Origin: Gemmatimonadota bacterium
GTDB lineage: Bacteria > Gemmatimonadota > Gemmatimonadetes > Longimicrobiales > Longimicrobiaceae
NCBI GenBank assembly: GCA_019348475.1
Contig: JAHWJJ010000006.1
Location: forward strand, 1-24,442
DNA: 24,442 bases
Direction: 5' to 3'
The notes beneath the pieces are model-generated. The model saw only the letters and a program-made list of their open reading frames with translations, was not told the DNA's origin and ran no database searches. Position 1 is the first letter of the stretch. Every line of letters starts with the position of its first letter. A program made the translations under genes and the position numbers. Positions 14,425-23,146 of the stretch are shown here, one piece after another.

Positions 14425-15999
14425 ATGACGACACTCCGCCGCATCATCCGGCCGCGCGCGCTCGCGTACGCGCTGCTGCTGGCCGCGCTCCCCGCCGGCG
14501 CGCAGGAGTTTCGCCCTGCCGCCACGTTCGTGCAGATCAACGACGTCTACCGCATCGACGCGGTGGAGAACGGCACGGCGGGCGGCATCGGGCGGGTGGT
14601 GACGGTGGTGGAGCGCGCGCGCCGCGCCACCGGTGCACCGGTGCGGGTGCTGCACGCCGGCGACTTCATCGCCCCCTCGCTGGAGAGCCGGTACTTCGAG
14701 GGGCAGCAGATGATCGACGCGCTCAACTTTCTGGACGCCCGCGCGCCGCTGATCGTGGTGCCCGGCAACCACGAGTTCGACGAGCGCCGCCCCGGGATGC
14801 TGGTGAACGCCATCAACGCGTCGCGCTTCCCCTGGCTGGCGGCCAACGTACGCCTGAACACGGGCGACCCGCAGGCCGACCGGCGCCTGGGCGCGGACAC
14901 GGTGATCGAGTCCGGCGGCATGCGCATCGGCGTCTTTACGCTCACCTTCCTGGATTCGCCCCGCGACTACGCCACCTGGGACACCGCGTTCGTCGCCCTT
15001 GCGCGGCAGTCCATCCAGGCGCTGGAGGCACGCGGGGTGGACGCGATCGTGGGCCTGACCCACCTGGACCTGTCGGTGGACCGGCGCATCGCCGCCCTGC
15101 GGGGGGCGCATCCAAAGCTGATGTGGATCGCGGGCGGGCACGAGCACTTCCTGATCCACGACCCGCTGACGGACAGCACCGCCGCCATCACCAAGGGCGA
15201 CAGCAACGCGCGCCGCATCTGGCAGGTGGTGCTGGGGCGCCGGGGCGGCCAGCCGGCGCTGCGGGCGGACTCGGTGGTGCTGGACGCGTCCGTGGCCATC
15301 GACCCCGCCTACGTGCGCGAGGTGCAGGCGAAGTGGGCGGCGCGGCTGCGGGAAAAGGTGCCCTTCTTCGACCAGGTGATCGGGCGCAGCGCCACGCGGA
15401 TGGACGCGTCGGAAGAGGTGGTGCGCAACCAGGAGAGCGCCTGGGGCAACTGGCTGGCGGACCAGATGCGCACGGCGTTCCCCACGGTGCCCGCGGACGT
15501 GGCCGTGCTGAACGGCGGGGCCATCCGCATCGACGACGTGATCCAGGGAGAGATCCGCTGGGAGCACCTGGCGCGCACCTTCGGCTTTCCCACGCGCGTG
15601 GCCCTGGTGTGGCTGCGCGGGCGCGACCTGCGCGAAACGGTGCTGGAGCGCAGCGTGAGCGGCGGGCGCGGCGAGGGACGCTTTCTACAGGTCTCGGGCC
15701 TGCGCTTCACCTTCGACCGCACGCGCCCGGTGAACCAGCGGGTGACGTCGGTGCAGGTGCAGGCCGGTACGGGGTGGGAGCCGCTGGACGACAACCGCGT
15801 GTACGTGGTGGCCGTGCCCGACTACCTGTTCGGCGGCGGCGACGGCTACCTGTTCCACAACCGCGCCATCCTCAGCGTTCCGCCGGGGCCGGACCTGCGG
15901 CTGCTGGCCTTCGACGCCCTCTCGGCCGCGTACGCGCGCGGCGAGGCGATCGCGCCCGCGGTGGAGGGGCGGATTACCGAGGCCGGTGGGGAGCGGTGA
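14425..15999 (+). CDS. Exported 5'-nucleotidase / metallophosphatase (UshA-like)
   Basis: Encodes 524 residues from ATG at 14425, chosen because a signal peptide follows directly (Arg-rich start, hydrophobic 12-22, ending PAGAQ at 27). Metallophosphatase motifs: IND at 38-40, HAGD (77-80), GNHE (114-117), THLD (212-215) and GGHEH (237-241). The C-terminal 5'-nucleotidase domain has NGGAIR (363-368) and GGGDGY (470-475). The order is that of periplasmic UshA/CD73-type enzymes, which hydrolyse nucleotides to nucleosides and phosphate. The usual DxH of the first motif reads D40-V-Y42, so one expected metal-binding His is Tyr. The stop codon lies inside an octamer repeat array. Confidence 0.9.
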   Translation: MTTLRRIIRPRALAYALLLAALPAGAQEFRPAATFVQINDVYRIDAVENGTAGGIGRVVTVVERARRATGAPVRVLHAGDFIAPSLESRYFEGQQMIDALNFLDARAPLIVVPGNHEFDERRPGMLVNAINASRFPWLAANVRLNTGDPQADRRLGADTVIESGGMRIGVFTLTFLDSPRDYATWDTAFVALARQSIQALEARGVDAIVGLTHLDLSVDRRIAALRGAHPKLMWIAGGHEHFLIHDPLTDSTAAITKGDSNARRIWQVVLGRRGGQPALRADSVVLDASVAIDPAYVREVQAKWAARLREKVPFFDQVIGRSATRMDASEEVVRNQESAWGNWLADQMRTAFPTVPADVAVLNGGAIRIDDVIQGEIRWEHLARTFGFPTRVALVWLRGRDLRETVLERSVSGGRGEGRFLQVSGLRFTFDRTRPVNQRVTSVQVQAGTGWEPLDDNRVYVVAVPDYLFGGGDGYLFHNRAILSVPPGPDLRLLAFDALSAAYARGEAIAPAVEGRITEAGGER

Positions 16000-16058
16000 A
16001 CGGGTGAAGGGGTGAAGGGGTGAACGGGTGAACGGGTGAAGGGGTGAAGGGGTGAAGG
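15995..16058 (+). repeat. Octamer tandem array 1
   Basis: Eight exact-length units of GGTGAA[C/G]G run from 15995 to 16058. The stop codon TGA of the nucleotidase (15997-15999) is contributed by the first unit. Confidence 0.95.
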
Positions 16059-16156
16059 AGGGCTGGTGCTGGAGACGCGTGCCTCGGCCGCGGCGTTCGG
16101 CTGCCCTGGTCCGGGTACGAGATCCACATGACACACTGCCGCACGGAGAGACTGCG

Positions 16157-16813
16157 TTGAGCGAAGCCGCACCTGCGTCCGTCCCCACGTTCACGCCCAG
16201 CGAGCTGGTGGTGCTCTTCGGCGACCGCTTCGCGCCCGAGGCCGGCCTGCTGGCCAGCAAGGAAGAGATCCTGACCAGCGGCGTAAAGGTGAACTCTGAG
16301 AAGCTGATGAACGCCGCGATGAAGGCGGCGCTCTACGCGGTGCACCGCTCGGGCGCGGCGCGGCTGGAGGTGCGCGCGGCAAAAGCCCTCTTCGGGCTGA
16401 TGAACACGCGCAAGGTGCTGCTGCTGCAGGGCTCCGGCTCCGACTCGTTCCCCGCGGGGACGCTGGAAGCCTTCCTGCTGGAGGCGGCGGTGGCGGAGAA
16501 CCCGGTGCAGGACGCCCTCAAGGCGTTCATCGGCGACGAGGTGATGAACCCGCCGCAGCGCGCGCTGGGGCTGATCAAACGGGGGATGTCGGAGCGCGGC
16601 ATGCTGGAAGCGGAGATGAAGAAGGCCCTGCTGGTGTTCAGCACGGTGGACTACGTGCTCCCCGCGGCGACGCGGATGGCCGCGGAGGCACAGCCGCTGG
16701 AGCCGGTGCAGCAGCTTCTGCGCGAGATGGAGCAGCGCGAGCCGCAGCTGGACGCGGCGGTGCAGAAGGAGATCGACGCCGCGCGGGTCGCCATGACGGA
16801 GAGCCGCGACTGA
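16157..16813 (+). CDS. Hypothetical helical protein
   Basis: Encodes 218 residues from TTG at 16157, with GGAGAG 6 bases upstream. The frame is open back to a GTG inside the octamer array at 16052, but that stretch has no protein character. The protein is largely alpha-helical: FTPSELVVLFGDRFAPEAGL, SKEEILTSGVKVNSEKLMNA, ALFGLMNTRKVLLLQGSGSD, and a C-terminal Glu/Gln-rich helix (PVQQLLREMEQREPQLDAAV). No signal peptide, membrane span or Cys cluster. I do not recognise a family. Base composition and codon use match the neighbours, so it looks like a real gene. Confidence 0.75.
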   Translation: MSEAAPASVPTFTPSELVVLFGDRFAPEAGLLASKEEILTSGVKVNSEKLMNAAMKAALYAVHRSGAARLEVRAAKALFGLMNTRKVLLLQGSGSDSFPAGTLEAFLLEAAVAENPVQDALKAFIGDEVMNPPQRALGLIKRGMSERGMLEAEMKKALLVFSTVDYVLPAATRMAAEAQPLEPVQQLLREMEQREPQLDAAVQKEIDAARVAMTESRD

Positions 16814-16897
16814 GGCGGCGCGGCGCCGGCTCAACCGGGTGACGGCTCGACGACTACGCCGGCGGGTGCACATCGAACAGAGATTACGAGAGGCGCG

Positions 16898-17236
16898 ATG
16901 AAGCAGTTGCTGATGGTTCTTGCCGTCGTGGCCGCAATCACGGCGGGGATCGTTTTCTTTGTGATAAGGGACAGCGCCGCGGCCAGCAAGCGGCAGTCGG
17001 CGGAGGCGCAGACCATCGGGTTCGTGGCTACGCCCACGCGGTGGTGGGACGGCGAGGAGAACCAGGACGGGCACACGCTCACCTTTTCGTTCGTGGACGC
17101 GGCCAACGGGGTGCACACGCAGACCATGGAAGAGGTGACGTGGTACGATCCCGCGAAGACGTACAAGGTGTGCTACAACCCGCAGGACCCCAGGGACTGG
17201 CGGCTGTACTCGTCGGAGCACGTCTGCGGCAGTTGA
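16898..17236 (+). CDS. Small membrane-anchored protein, DUF3592-like
   Basis: Encodes 112 residues from ATG at 16898, with GAGAGG close upstream. Residues 4-23 form one hydrophobic anchor (LLMVLAVVAAITAGIVFFVI). The rest is a short extracytoplasmic domain with TPTRWWDGEENQDGHTLTFS, then VTWYDPAKTYKVCYNPQDPR and SSEHVCGS. The pattern of a membrane anchor followed by a beta-rich domain with V-x-YDP...V-CYNP-DP resembles DUF3592 proteins. This is a tentative match by eye. Two Cys (in KVCYN and HVCGS) could form a disulfide. An octamer array begins 2 bases after its stop. Confidence 0.7.
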   Translation: MKQLLMVLAVVAAITAGIVFFVIRDSAAASKRQSAEAQTIGFVATPTRWWDGEENQDGHTLTFSFVDAANGVHTQTMEEVTWYDPAKTYKVCYNPQDPRDWRLYSSEHVCGS

Positions 17237-17237
17237 C

Positions 17238-17261
17238 GGTGAAGGGGTGAAGGGGTGAAGG
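17238..17261 (+). repeat. Octamer tandem array 2
   Basis: Three copies of GGTGAAGG, starting right after the stop codon of the DUF3592-like gene. Confidence 0.9.
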
Positions 17262-17472
17262 GGAAGATCCGCTGATCCTCGCCGTCAGTCCGTGCCATGC
17301 CTGGGCGTGGAGCAGGCGTCGCTAGCGGCCGAGTTCATCAGCAAGCGGTCGGAGGCGGAGGCGGAGCCTCGGAGCGCTGCATCGGCGGTTCCGATACAGT
17401 CGTGGCATGATGATCACGTATCCTGATGTATGGATTCGCCGCCCGCCGGAAGCGTAGACCGATTACCGCACC
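17262..17472. other. Gene-free spacer between octamer arrays
   Basis: No convincing ORF. It contains a short GGAGGCGGAGGCGGAG purine run (about 17350-17370) and nothing else I can name. Confidence 0.4.
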
Positions 17473-17504
17473 CGTTCACCCGTTAACCCGTTCACCCGTT
17501 CACC
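17473..17504 (-). repeat. Octamer tandem array 3 (inverse orientation)
   Basis: Four CGTTCACC-type units on the plus strand, the second reading CGTTAACC. This is the reverse complement of arrays 1 and 2. It lies about 60 bases before the next gene. Confidence 0.9.
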
Positions 17505-17566
17505 TCCTTGGGCGCGCCTCGTGCCTGTGCCGCACGCGGAAATCTCAACCACGACAGGGCCAAACC

Positions 17567-18070
17567 ATGGGCATCCGGCACTGGATTAGAAAGCGGATGG
17601 CGGAAGAGGCGGAGGACGGGAACGACACTCCGCCGCACGGGTCCATCATCAACGCCATCTTCGGGCGCCAGCCGCCCACGCTGCACGCGCTGGGCGAATA
17701 CGACCACGACACCTATCCCCCGGAGCTGGAAGAGCTGCTGCGGCGCCGCGCGGAGGTGGCGCACGAGCTGATGGAGATGGAGCTCACCACGCGCCAGTCG
17801 CGCATCGCCGCCATCCCGCAGCTTCAGGCGCTGCTGCGCACGTATCCGCACCCGCTGGCGTACGAAACGCTGATCCACGCGTACGTGGACGCGGGACGGT
17901 GGGACGAGGCGCGCGGCGCCGCCTTTGCCGCCCGCGAGCGGCGCACCCAGGTGTCGCGGTCGCCGTACGTGGAGATCCGCTGCGAGATCGACCGGCTGAA
18001 CGAGTGGTCGCCCGAAGAGATCGACCTGATGCGCGCGGAACGCGAGGGAACGGCCCCCACGGCGAGCTGA
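17567..18070 (+). CDS. Hypothetical protein with TPR-like helices
   Basis: Encodes 167 residues from ATG at 17567; ATG at 17597 is an alternative. It starts with a basic amphipathic segment (IRHWIRKRMAEEAE), then PPELEELLRRRAEVAHELME and a helix pair LQALLRTYPHPLAYETLIHA plus YVDAGRWDEARGAAFAARER. The last pair has the TPR look (A at turn, G at position 8) but only one repeat is present. No membrane span, signal peptide or metal motif. Octamer arrays of the same orientation flank the gene on both sides (17473-17504 and 18111-18190). I do not recognise a named family. Confidence 0.75.
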   Translation: MGIRHWIRKRMAEEAEDGNDTPPHGSIINAIFGRQPPTLHALGEYDHDTYPPELEELLRRRAEVAHELMEMELTTRQSRIAAIPQLQALLRTYPHPLAYETLIHAYVDAGRWDEARGAAFAARERRTQVSRSPYVEIRCEIDRLNEWSPEEIDLMRAEREGTAPTAS

Positions 18071-18110
18071 CCCGCAGGGGACGGACCGGCACGGGGGTCC
18101 GTCTCCGCCC

Positions 18111-18190
18111 CGTTCACCCGTTCACCCGTTCACCCCTTCACCCGTTCACCCGTTCACCCGTTCACCCCTTCATCCGTTCACCCGTTCAGC
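18111..18190 (-). repeat. Octamer tandem array 4 (inverse orientation)
   Basis: Ten units of CGTTCACC, with CCTTCACC, CCTTCATC and CGTTCAGC variants. It starts 40 bases after the stop of the preceding gene. Confidence 0.95.
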
Positions 18191-18229
18191 CCTCGCGGCC
18201 GCCGTTTGCACGGCCTCTGCGCAAGACCC

Positions 18230-18259
18230 TTGCATGGACGCGGGCGGCGTGCGTATCGT
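18230..18259 (+). promoter_or_regulatory. Possible promoter of TonB-dependent receptor
   Basis: TTGCAT (18230-18235), an 18-base spacer and TATCGT (18254-18259) give an acceptable sigma-70 pair about 165 bases before the receptor ATG. The rest of the 18191-18425 spacer holds nothing recognisable. Confidence 0.3.
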
Positions 18260-18425
18260 GAACGTAATACACACGCCAGCCGGGGCACCTTCGTCCCCGA
18301 TAGACCGCGCGACCCTTACCCGTGCTCCGCGCGCCCGCGGATGCACCGCCCGCAGGCCCAGACCGCTCCAACGTACCCGCGCCGGCACCGCCGCCCGCGC
18401 ATCCACCCCCATTCGTGAGGAACCC

Positions 18426-21293
18426 ATGCGGCTCACCGCCGGACGCATCCTGTTGTACCTGCTCGCGTTTCTGCTTGCCCCGCTGGCGCACGCCCAGGCG
18501 CAGACCGGCGGGGTCAGCGGCACCATCCGCGACGTCACCACGTCCACCCCCCTGGCGGGCATCCGCGTGGAAGCGGTGGCCGCCGACGGCCGGGTGGCGG
18601 GCACCGACCAGACGCGGCAGAACGGCACCTACAGCATCTCCGGCCTGGCGCCGGGCAACTACGCGCTGGTGATCTCCGGCCCCGAGATCCCCGTGCGCAG
18701 GGTGGACGCCGTGGTGCGCGCGGGCCAGACCTCGCGCGTGGACGCGCAGGTGCAGTTCGGCAACGTGCGGCTGGACCCGGTGGTGGTGAGCGCGTCCAAG
18801 CGCCCCGAGAAGGCCACCGACGCCCCCGCCCGCGTGGAGGTGGTGAGCGAGGAGCAGATCCAGGCACGCCCCGCCGTAACCCCGGTGGACCACCTGCGCA
18901 CCGTTCCCGGCGTGGACGTGGCCACCACGGGAATCCAGTCCACCAACGTGGTGGCGCGCGGGTTCAACAACATCTTCAGCGGCTCGCTGCACGCCCTGAC
19001 CGACAACCGCATCGCGGGCGTGCCCAGCCTGCGCGTGAACTTTCTGCACTTCGTCCCCAGCAACAACGAGGACATCGCGCGGATGGAGGTGGTGCTGGGC
19101 CCGGGCGCGGCGCTGTACGGGCCCAACACGGCCAACGGAATCCTGCACATCATCACCCGCTCGCCGCTGGACGCGCAGGGGACCACCTTCAGCGTGGCCG
19201 GCGGCACCCGGGAGCTTTTCCAGGGCGAGTTCCGCACGGCGCACCTGCTGACCGACGACATCGGCTTCAAGGTGAGCGGCCAGTACATGCAGGCCCGCGA
19301 GTGGGAGTACGTGGACCCCGCCGAGTCGGCGGAGCGCACCCGTTTTCGCTGCGTGGTGGACGCCAGCGGCTGCACGCCGGCGCAGGTGGCGGCGGCCCGC
19401 TTTGCGCGGGCCGACCTGGCGCGTGCCGTGGGCATTGACAGCCTGGACGCCCAGGCGCGGGTCAGCCGCATCGGCGACCGTGACTTCGACGTGCAGCGCA
19501 TGGCGGGCGAGGCGCGCCTGGACTGGCGCGTCACCCCGTCGCTGACCACCGTGTTCTCGGCGGGGATGACGGACGCGGTGAACGGCATCGAGCTCACCGG
19601 CCTGGGCGCGTCGCAGGTGCAGGACTGGCGCAGCAGCTACTACCAGGCGCGCGCCACCTGGAACCGCCTGTTCACGCAGGTCTACCTGAACCGCAGCGAC
19701 GCGGGCGACACCTACCTGCTGCGCAACGGCGCCCCCATCGTGGACCGCAGCAGCCTGCTGGTGGCGCAGCTACAGCACGGCTTCGCGATGTGGAACGACC
19801 GCCAGAACTTTACCTACGGCGCCGATTACCTGCACACCACGCCGGTGACCGAGGGCACCATCAACGGCTGGTACGAGGACGACGACGAAACCACCGAGGT
19901 GGGCGCCTACCTGCAGTCGGAGACCGACGTCACCGAGCGGCTGGAACTGGTGCTGGCCGGCCGGGTGGACACGCACTCGGCGCTCCCCGAGCCGGTGTTC
20001 TCGCCCCGCGCCGCCATCGTCTTCAAGCCGCGCGCCGGGCACGCGCTGCGCTTGAGCTACAACCGCGCGTTCAGCACGCCCAGCTCCCTGAACCAGTTCC
20101 TGGACCTGGGCTCGGCAATCCCCAACGCGCAGCTGGCGCAGCTGGGGTACTCGCTGCGCATCCAGGGGACGGGGGCGAACGGCTTCACGTTCCGCCAGCC
20201 CGACGGCAGCTACCTGGCGCGCTCGCCCTTCACGCCGCAGGCGCTGGGCGGCCCGGCGCAGCTGCTTCCCGCCACCGGCGCCACCTTCTTTCCCCTGGCG
20301 GTGGGCGTGCTGGCCGCCAACGGCGCGTTCGCGGCCAACCCGGGGCTGGGGGCGTACCTGGCCTCGCTGCGGCCCACCGCGGCGCAGGTGGGGCTCAACT
20401 ACCTGGACGTGGTCACGGGAACGACGGGCTCCCTGAGCGCCCTGACGCTGGACCAGATCAAGCCGATCCGCGAGTCTCCCTCCACCACGCTTGAGGCCGG
20501 GTACAAGGGGCTGCTGGGTCCCCGGCTGCTGGTGGCCGCCGACGTGTGGTGGTCGCGCCGCGAGGACCTGGTGACGCCGCTCACCATCCAGACGCCGCTG
20601 CTGCTGCTGAACGGCGCCAACCTGGGGGCGTACCTGGTCCCGCGCTTCATGGCGGACCTGGGGATGAGCCAGGCGCAGGCCACCGCCACCGCCGCGGCTC
20701 TCATCGGCAGCCCCACCAGCCCCGGGCTGGCCACCATCCCGGTGGGCGTGATCTCGTCGGAGAGCGTGGACGCGCGCGGCGGCCAGCTGCTGGTGACGTA
20801 CGTGAACGTGGACGAGGCCATCGAGCTGTGGGGCACCGACGTCTCCGCGACGGCGCTGCTGGGCAACGAATGGCAGCTCACCGGGTCGGCCAGCTACATG
20901 AGCGAGGACGTGTTCGAGACGCAGAACGCCGGGCTGGTCACGCTCAACGCGCCCAAGTGGAAGGGCACGCTGGCGCTGGACTACGACAACGACGACACGG
21001 GGCTGTTCGGGCAGGTGCGCATGCGCTACAGCGACGCGTTCCCGGTGAACTCGGGCGTCTACGTGGGCACGCGCTGCCTCAACCAGCCGGGTGACCCCAT
21101 CCCGGCGTTGCAGGAGGAGTGCGTGGACAGCTACACGCTGTTCGACGTGAACGTGGGTTACCGGCTGCCGATGGTGCGGGGCGCCACGCTCAACGTGCTG
21201 GTGAACAACCTGCTCGACGCCGACTACCGCCCGTTCCCCGGCACGCCGACGCTGGGCCGCATGCTCATCGCGCGCATCAAGTACGAGTTCTGA
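18426..21293 (+). CDS. TonB-dependent outer-membrane receptor with N-terminal carboxypeptidase-regulatory domain
   Basis: Encodes 955 residues from ATG at 18426, with GAGGA 5 bases upstream. A signal peptide ends near AHAQAQ (21-26). Residues 28-110 are a carboxypeptidase-regulatory-like domain (GGVSGTIRD...TPLAGIRVEA...NGTYSISGLAPGNYAL). The plug domain follows (about 118-250): VVVSASKRPEKATDAPARVE, LRTVPGVDVATTG, VARGFNN, RMEVVLGPGAALYGPNTANG, ILHIITRSP. The remainder is a beta-barrel with alternating aromatic strands and the typical closing phrase VNNLLDADYRPFPGTPTLGR, ending YEF with a terminal Phe. The order and length fit a TonB-dependent transporter. Substrate is unknown: no SusD partner, TonB or periplasmic binding protein lies beside it. 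A terminator follows. Confidence 0.95.
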   Translation: MRLTAGRILLYLLAFLLAPLAHAQAQTGGVSGTIRDVTTSTPLAGIRVEAVAADGRVAGTDQTRQNGTYSISGLAPGNYALVISGPEIPVRRVDAVVRAGQTSRVDAQVQFGNVRLDPVVVSASKRPEKATDAPARVEVVSEEQIQARPAVTPVDHLRTVPGVDVATTGIQSTNVVARGFNNIFSGSLHALTDNRIAGVPSLRVNFLHFVPSNNEDIARMEVVLGPGAALYGPNTANGILHIITRSPLDAQGTTFSVAGGTRELFQGEFRTAHLLTDDIGFKVSGQYMQAREWEYVDPAESAERTRFRCVVDASGCTPAQVAAARFARADLARAVGIDSLDAQARVSRIGDRDFDVQRMAGEARLDWRVTPSLTTVFSAGMTDAVNGIELTGLGASQVQDWRSSYYQARATWNRLFTQVYLNRSDAGDTYLLRNGAPIVDRSSLLVAQLQHGFAMWNDRQNFTYGADYLHTTPVTEGTINGWYEDDDETTEVGAYLQSETDVTERLELVLAGRVDTHSALPEPVFSPRAAIVFKPRAGHALRLSYNRAFSTPSSLNQFLDLGSAIPNAQLAQLGYSLRIQGTGANGFTFRQPDGSYLARSPFTPQALGGPAQLLPATGATFFPLAVGVLAANGAFAANPGLGAYLASLRPTAAQVGLNYLDVVTGTTGSLSALTLDQIKPIRESPSTTLEAGYKGLLGPRLLVAADVWWSRREDLVTPLTIQTPLLLLNGANLGAYLVPRFMADLGMSQAQATATAAALIGSPTSPGLATIPVGVISSESVDARGGQLLVTYVNVDEAIELWGTDVSATALLGNEWQLTGSASYMSEDVFETQNAGLVTLNAPKWKGTLALDYDNDDTGLFGQVRMRYSDAFPVNSGVYVGTRCLNQPGDPIPALQEECVDSYTLFDVNVGYRLPMVRGATLNVLVNNLLDADYRPFPGTPTLGRMLIARIKYEF

Positions 21294-21325
21294 CGGCGCG
21301 TACGGGGACGGTGCCGGGATGGCAA

Positions 21326-21360
21326 AGAAGGGGAGCCGCGGCGGCTCCCCTTCTGCTTTC
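21326..21360 (+). terminator. Terminator hairpin of the receptor gene
   Basis: AGAAGGGGAGCCGC (21326-21339) pairs with GCGGCTCCCCTTCT (21341-21354), a 14-bp stem, followed by a short T-containing tail (GCTTTC). Confidence 0.75.
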
Positions 21361-21458
21361 CTCAGCGGAAACGAATCCTGAACAACGCGCATCGCATACG
21401 GTTAGCGTGGGTTCTTTTTGTGCATTCGAGCCCGAAACGGCGTCTCTCGCGCAGGGGG

Positions 21459-21494
21459 GCGGAGGGCGCGGAGGCTGTTCTCCGCGTCCTCCGC
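21459..21494. repeat. Intergenic hairpin of CTCCGCGT type
   Basis: GCGGAGGGCGCGGAG (21459-21473) pairs with CTCCGCGTCCTCCGC (21480-21494) at 15 positions with a single G-T wobble. It is framed by TCTCGCGC before and GTGAGA after. It looks like a GC-rich version of the intergenic hairpins common in such genomes. Confidence 0.6.
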
Positions 21495-21803
21495 GTGAGA
21501 CCGCAGTAGAACTGTCATTGCACAGCAGACCGTAGGAAGCGGTAGCAGATCCCCCAACGCGGCACCTCCCCTGAACGGAAAGGGCTCCGGGCGGGCTCCG
21601 CCGAAGGCTGAGCACCAGCACGGGTGAGTAATTCCTCAGTCGGCGCTGAGATCCCACCAACGTGAAGATCGCGCACGCCTCCTTCGGAATGATAGTTCGC
21701 CTTTGCCTTCCACGGGCGATCCACCGCACAAAAAGGTGCGGGGAGACCGAAACTTCCGGCCCCCCCGCGGGGGTCCCCCCAGACCCCAATCCTTTTGCGA
21801 TGT
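21495..21803. other. Gene-free spacer between convergent genes
   Basis: No supported ORF. It holds a short hairpin CCGCAC-AAAAAG-GTGCGG (21724-21741) and a G/C run pair (about 21758-21780) just past the stop of the minus-strand TPR gene. Either could help end that transcript. Confidence 0.4.
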
Positions 21804-23114
21804 CTAGACCAGCTCGGGCTCCGGCTCCCGCTCCGGCTCCAGCTTTGTCAGGTGCTCCTCCACCCGGCCCAGCTCCCGCGCAAAACCCAGGGCGCGGTAC
21901 ACGTCGCGGGCGGCTTCCAGGTAGCCGCGGCCCTCATCGGGGCGTTCGCAGGCAAGGTGCAGCTGGCCGTATCCGTTCAGGATGGCCGCTTCCGTCTTGC
22001 GGGGAAGGGCGCGCTCATGGCACACCCGCAGCGCCTGCTCGTAAAAGACGAAGCCCTCCTCGTCGCAGCGGTCCCGGGCAATGGAGCCCAGCAGGTTGTA
22101 CACGTCGATCAGGTCCGGCACCAGCCGGTGCACGATCGCCACCTCTTCCGCCCGCCGCGCCTCGTCCTCGGCCTCCAGCAGCCGCCCCTGCCCCCGCAGC
22201 GCCTCGCCCAGGTTCACCCGCATGGTGAGCTCCCAGTGGCCCTCGGCGCGCTCCAGCGCCTGGCGGAACACCGCCTCGGCTGCGGCGCTGTCGCCGTGCT
22301 CCAGCAGCAGGAGCCCGCGGTTGTTCAGCCAGTACATCCGGGCGTCGGGCGCGCCCGACTGCTCCATCCGCTCGCGGGCGACGTCCAGCAGCCGCTCGGA
22401 CTCGGCCAGGTCGCCCTCCAGCATGGCGAGCACGGAGAGGTTGATGTACAGCGGCCATTCCAGCGCCGGCTGGTGCAGCCCGGCCGCCATCTCCAGCCCC
22501 TTCTCCCACCAGGTGCGCGCCCGGTCGCGCTCGCCGCGGTCGTCGCACAGGTTGCCCAGCCCCTGGCAGGCGATCACCTGCCCCTCCACGTCCATCCCGT
22601 CCACCGCCAGCTGCCAGCTCTGCTCGTACCAGTTCCACGCCTCGTCCAGCCGGCCGGCCGTGCGCGCCGTGCGCCCCAGCCGCCGCAGCGCCAGCACGTG
22701 CATCTGTTTTTCGCGCAGGTCCTGCGTGATGCCCAGCGCCATGCGGTAGATGCGCTCCGCCTTGTCCAGCCGCCGCGCCGCCTCTTCCATTTCGCCGGCG
22801 CGCACCAGCATCTGCGCCGCGGTGTCGGAGTTTCCCGCCTGCTGCTCGCGGATGGCGCCCAGCACCAGGTCGAACATCTCGCGCAGCCGCTGCTGCCCGC
22901 GGTCCAGCAGCACCCGCACCAGCTCCTCCACCCGCGCCGGGTCCACCACGCGCTTGCCCACCGTGGCGTACGCCCCCGACCGCGCCCACACCTTGTCCAC
23001 GTCCACCCGCGACGATCCGATCAGGGCGTCGCTCAGGGGGAGGAACTCCTCGTAGTCGGGCACCAGTGCGAGCGCGCGCTCCACCAGCAGGTGCGGCGGC
23101 AGGGACTTGCTCAT
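21804..23114 (-). CDS. Tetratricopeptide-repeat protein
   Basis: Encodes 436 residues from ATG at 23114; TTG at 23135 is an alternative. The N-terminal ~100 residues are helical and charged. From about residue 105 a series of TPR helix pairs follows, for example AERIYRMALGI, LGRTARTAGRLDEAWNWYEQ, LGNLCDDRGERDRARTWWEK, NRGLLLLEHGDSAAAEAVFR, LGEALRGQGRLLEAEDEARR, and LLGSIARDRCDEEGFVFYEQ. The tail ends in an E-P repeat (EPEREPEPELV). No signal peptide, so it is probably a cytosolic scaffold. It follows the lipoprotein gene by 32 bases on the same strand, so the two are likely co-transcribed. Partner proteins are unknown. Confidence 0.88.
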   Translation of the reverse strand: MSKSLPPHLLVERALALVPDYEEFLPLSDALIGSSRVDVDKVWARSGAYATVGKRVVDPARVEELVRVLLDRGQQRLREMFDLVLGAIREQQAGNSDTAAQMLVRAGEMEEAARRLDKAERIYRMALGITQDLREKQMHVLALRRLGRTARTAGRLDEAWNWYEQSWQLAVDGMDVEGQVIACQGLGNLCDDRGERDRARTWWEKGLEMAAGLHQPALEWPLYINLSVLAMLEGDLAESERLLDVARERMEQSGAPDARMYWLNNRGLLLLEHGDSAAAEAVFRQALERAEGHWELTMRVNLGEALRGQGRLLEAEDEARRAEEVAIVHRLVPDLIDVYNLLGSIARDRCDEEGFVFYEQALRVCHERALPRKTEAAILNGYGQLHLACERPDEGRGYLEAARDVYRALGFARELGRVEEHLTKLEPEREPEPELV

Positions 23115-23146
23115 GCGCGGGCGGCAGTGCGGCAACCGGGCTGCGC

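Noticed and set aside
13789..15567. 592-codon minus-strand open frame opposite the nucleotidase
   Set aside because: It is antisense to a gene with a signal peptide and all catalytic motifs, and its sequence is His/Arg/Gly-rich as expected for a GC-rich shadow. Only the 14220-14397 part resembles a real protein.
16052..16156. Upstream GTG start for the gene at 16157
   Set aside because: The GTG lies inside the octamer array, and the added residues (Trp/Arg/Pro-rich) have no protein character. TTG at 16157 has a GGAGAG site 6 bases upstream.
19770..21392. 540-codon minus-strand open frame opposite the receptor
   Set aside because: It is a low-complexity His/Arg/Gln-rich shadow of the TonB-dependent receptor.
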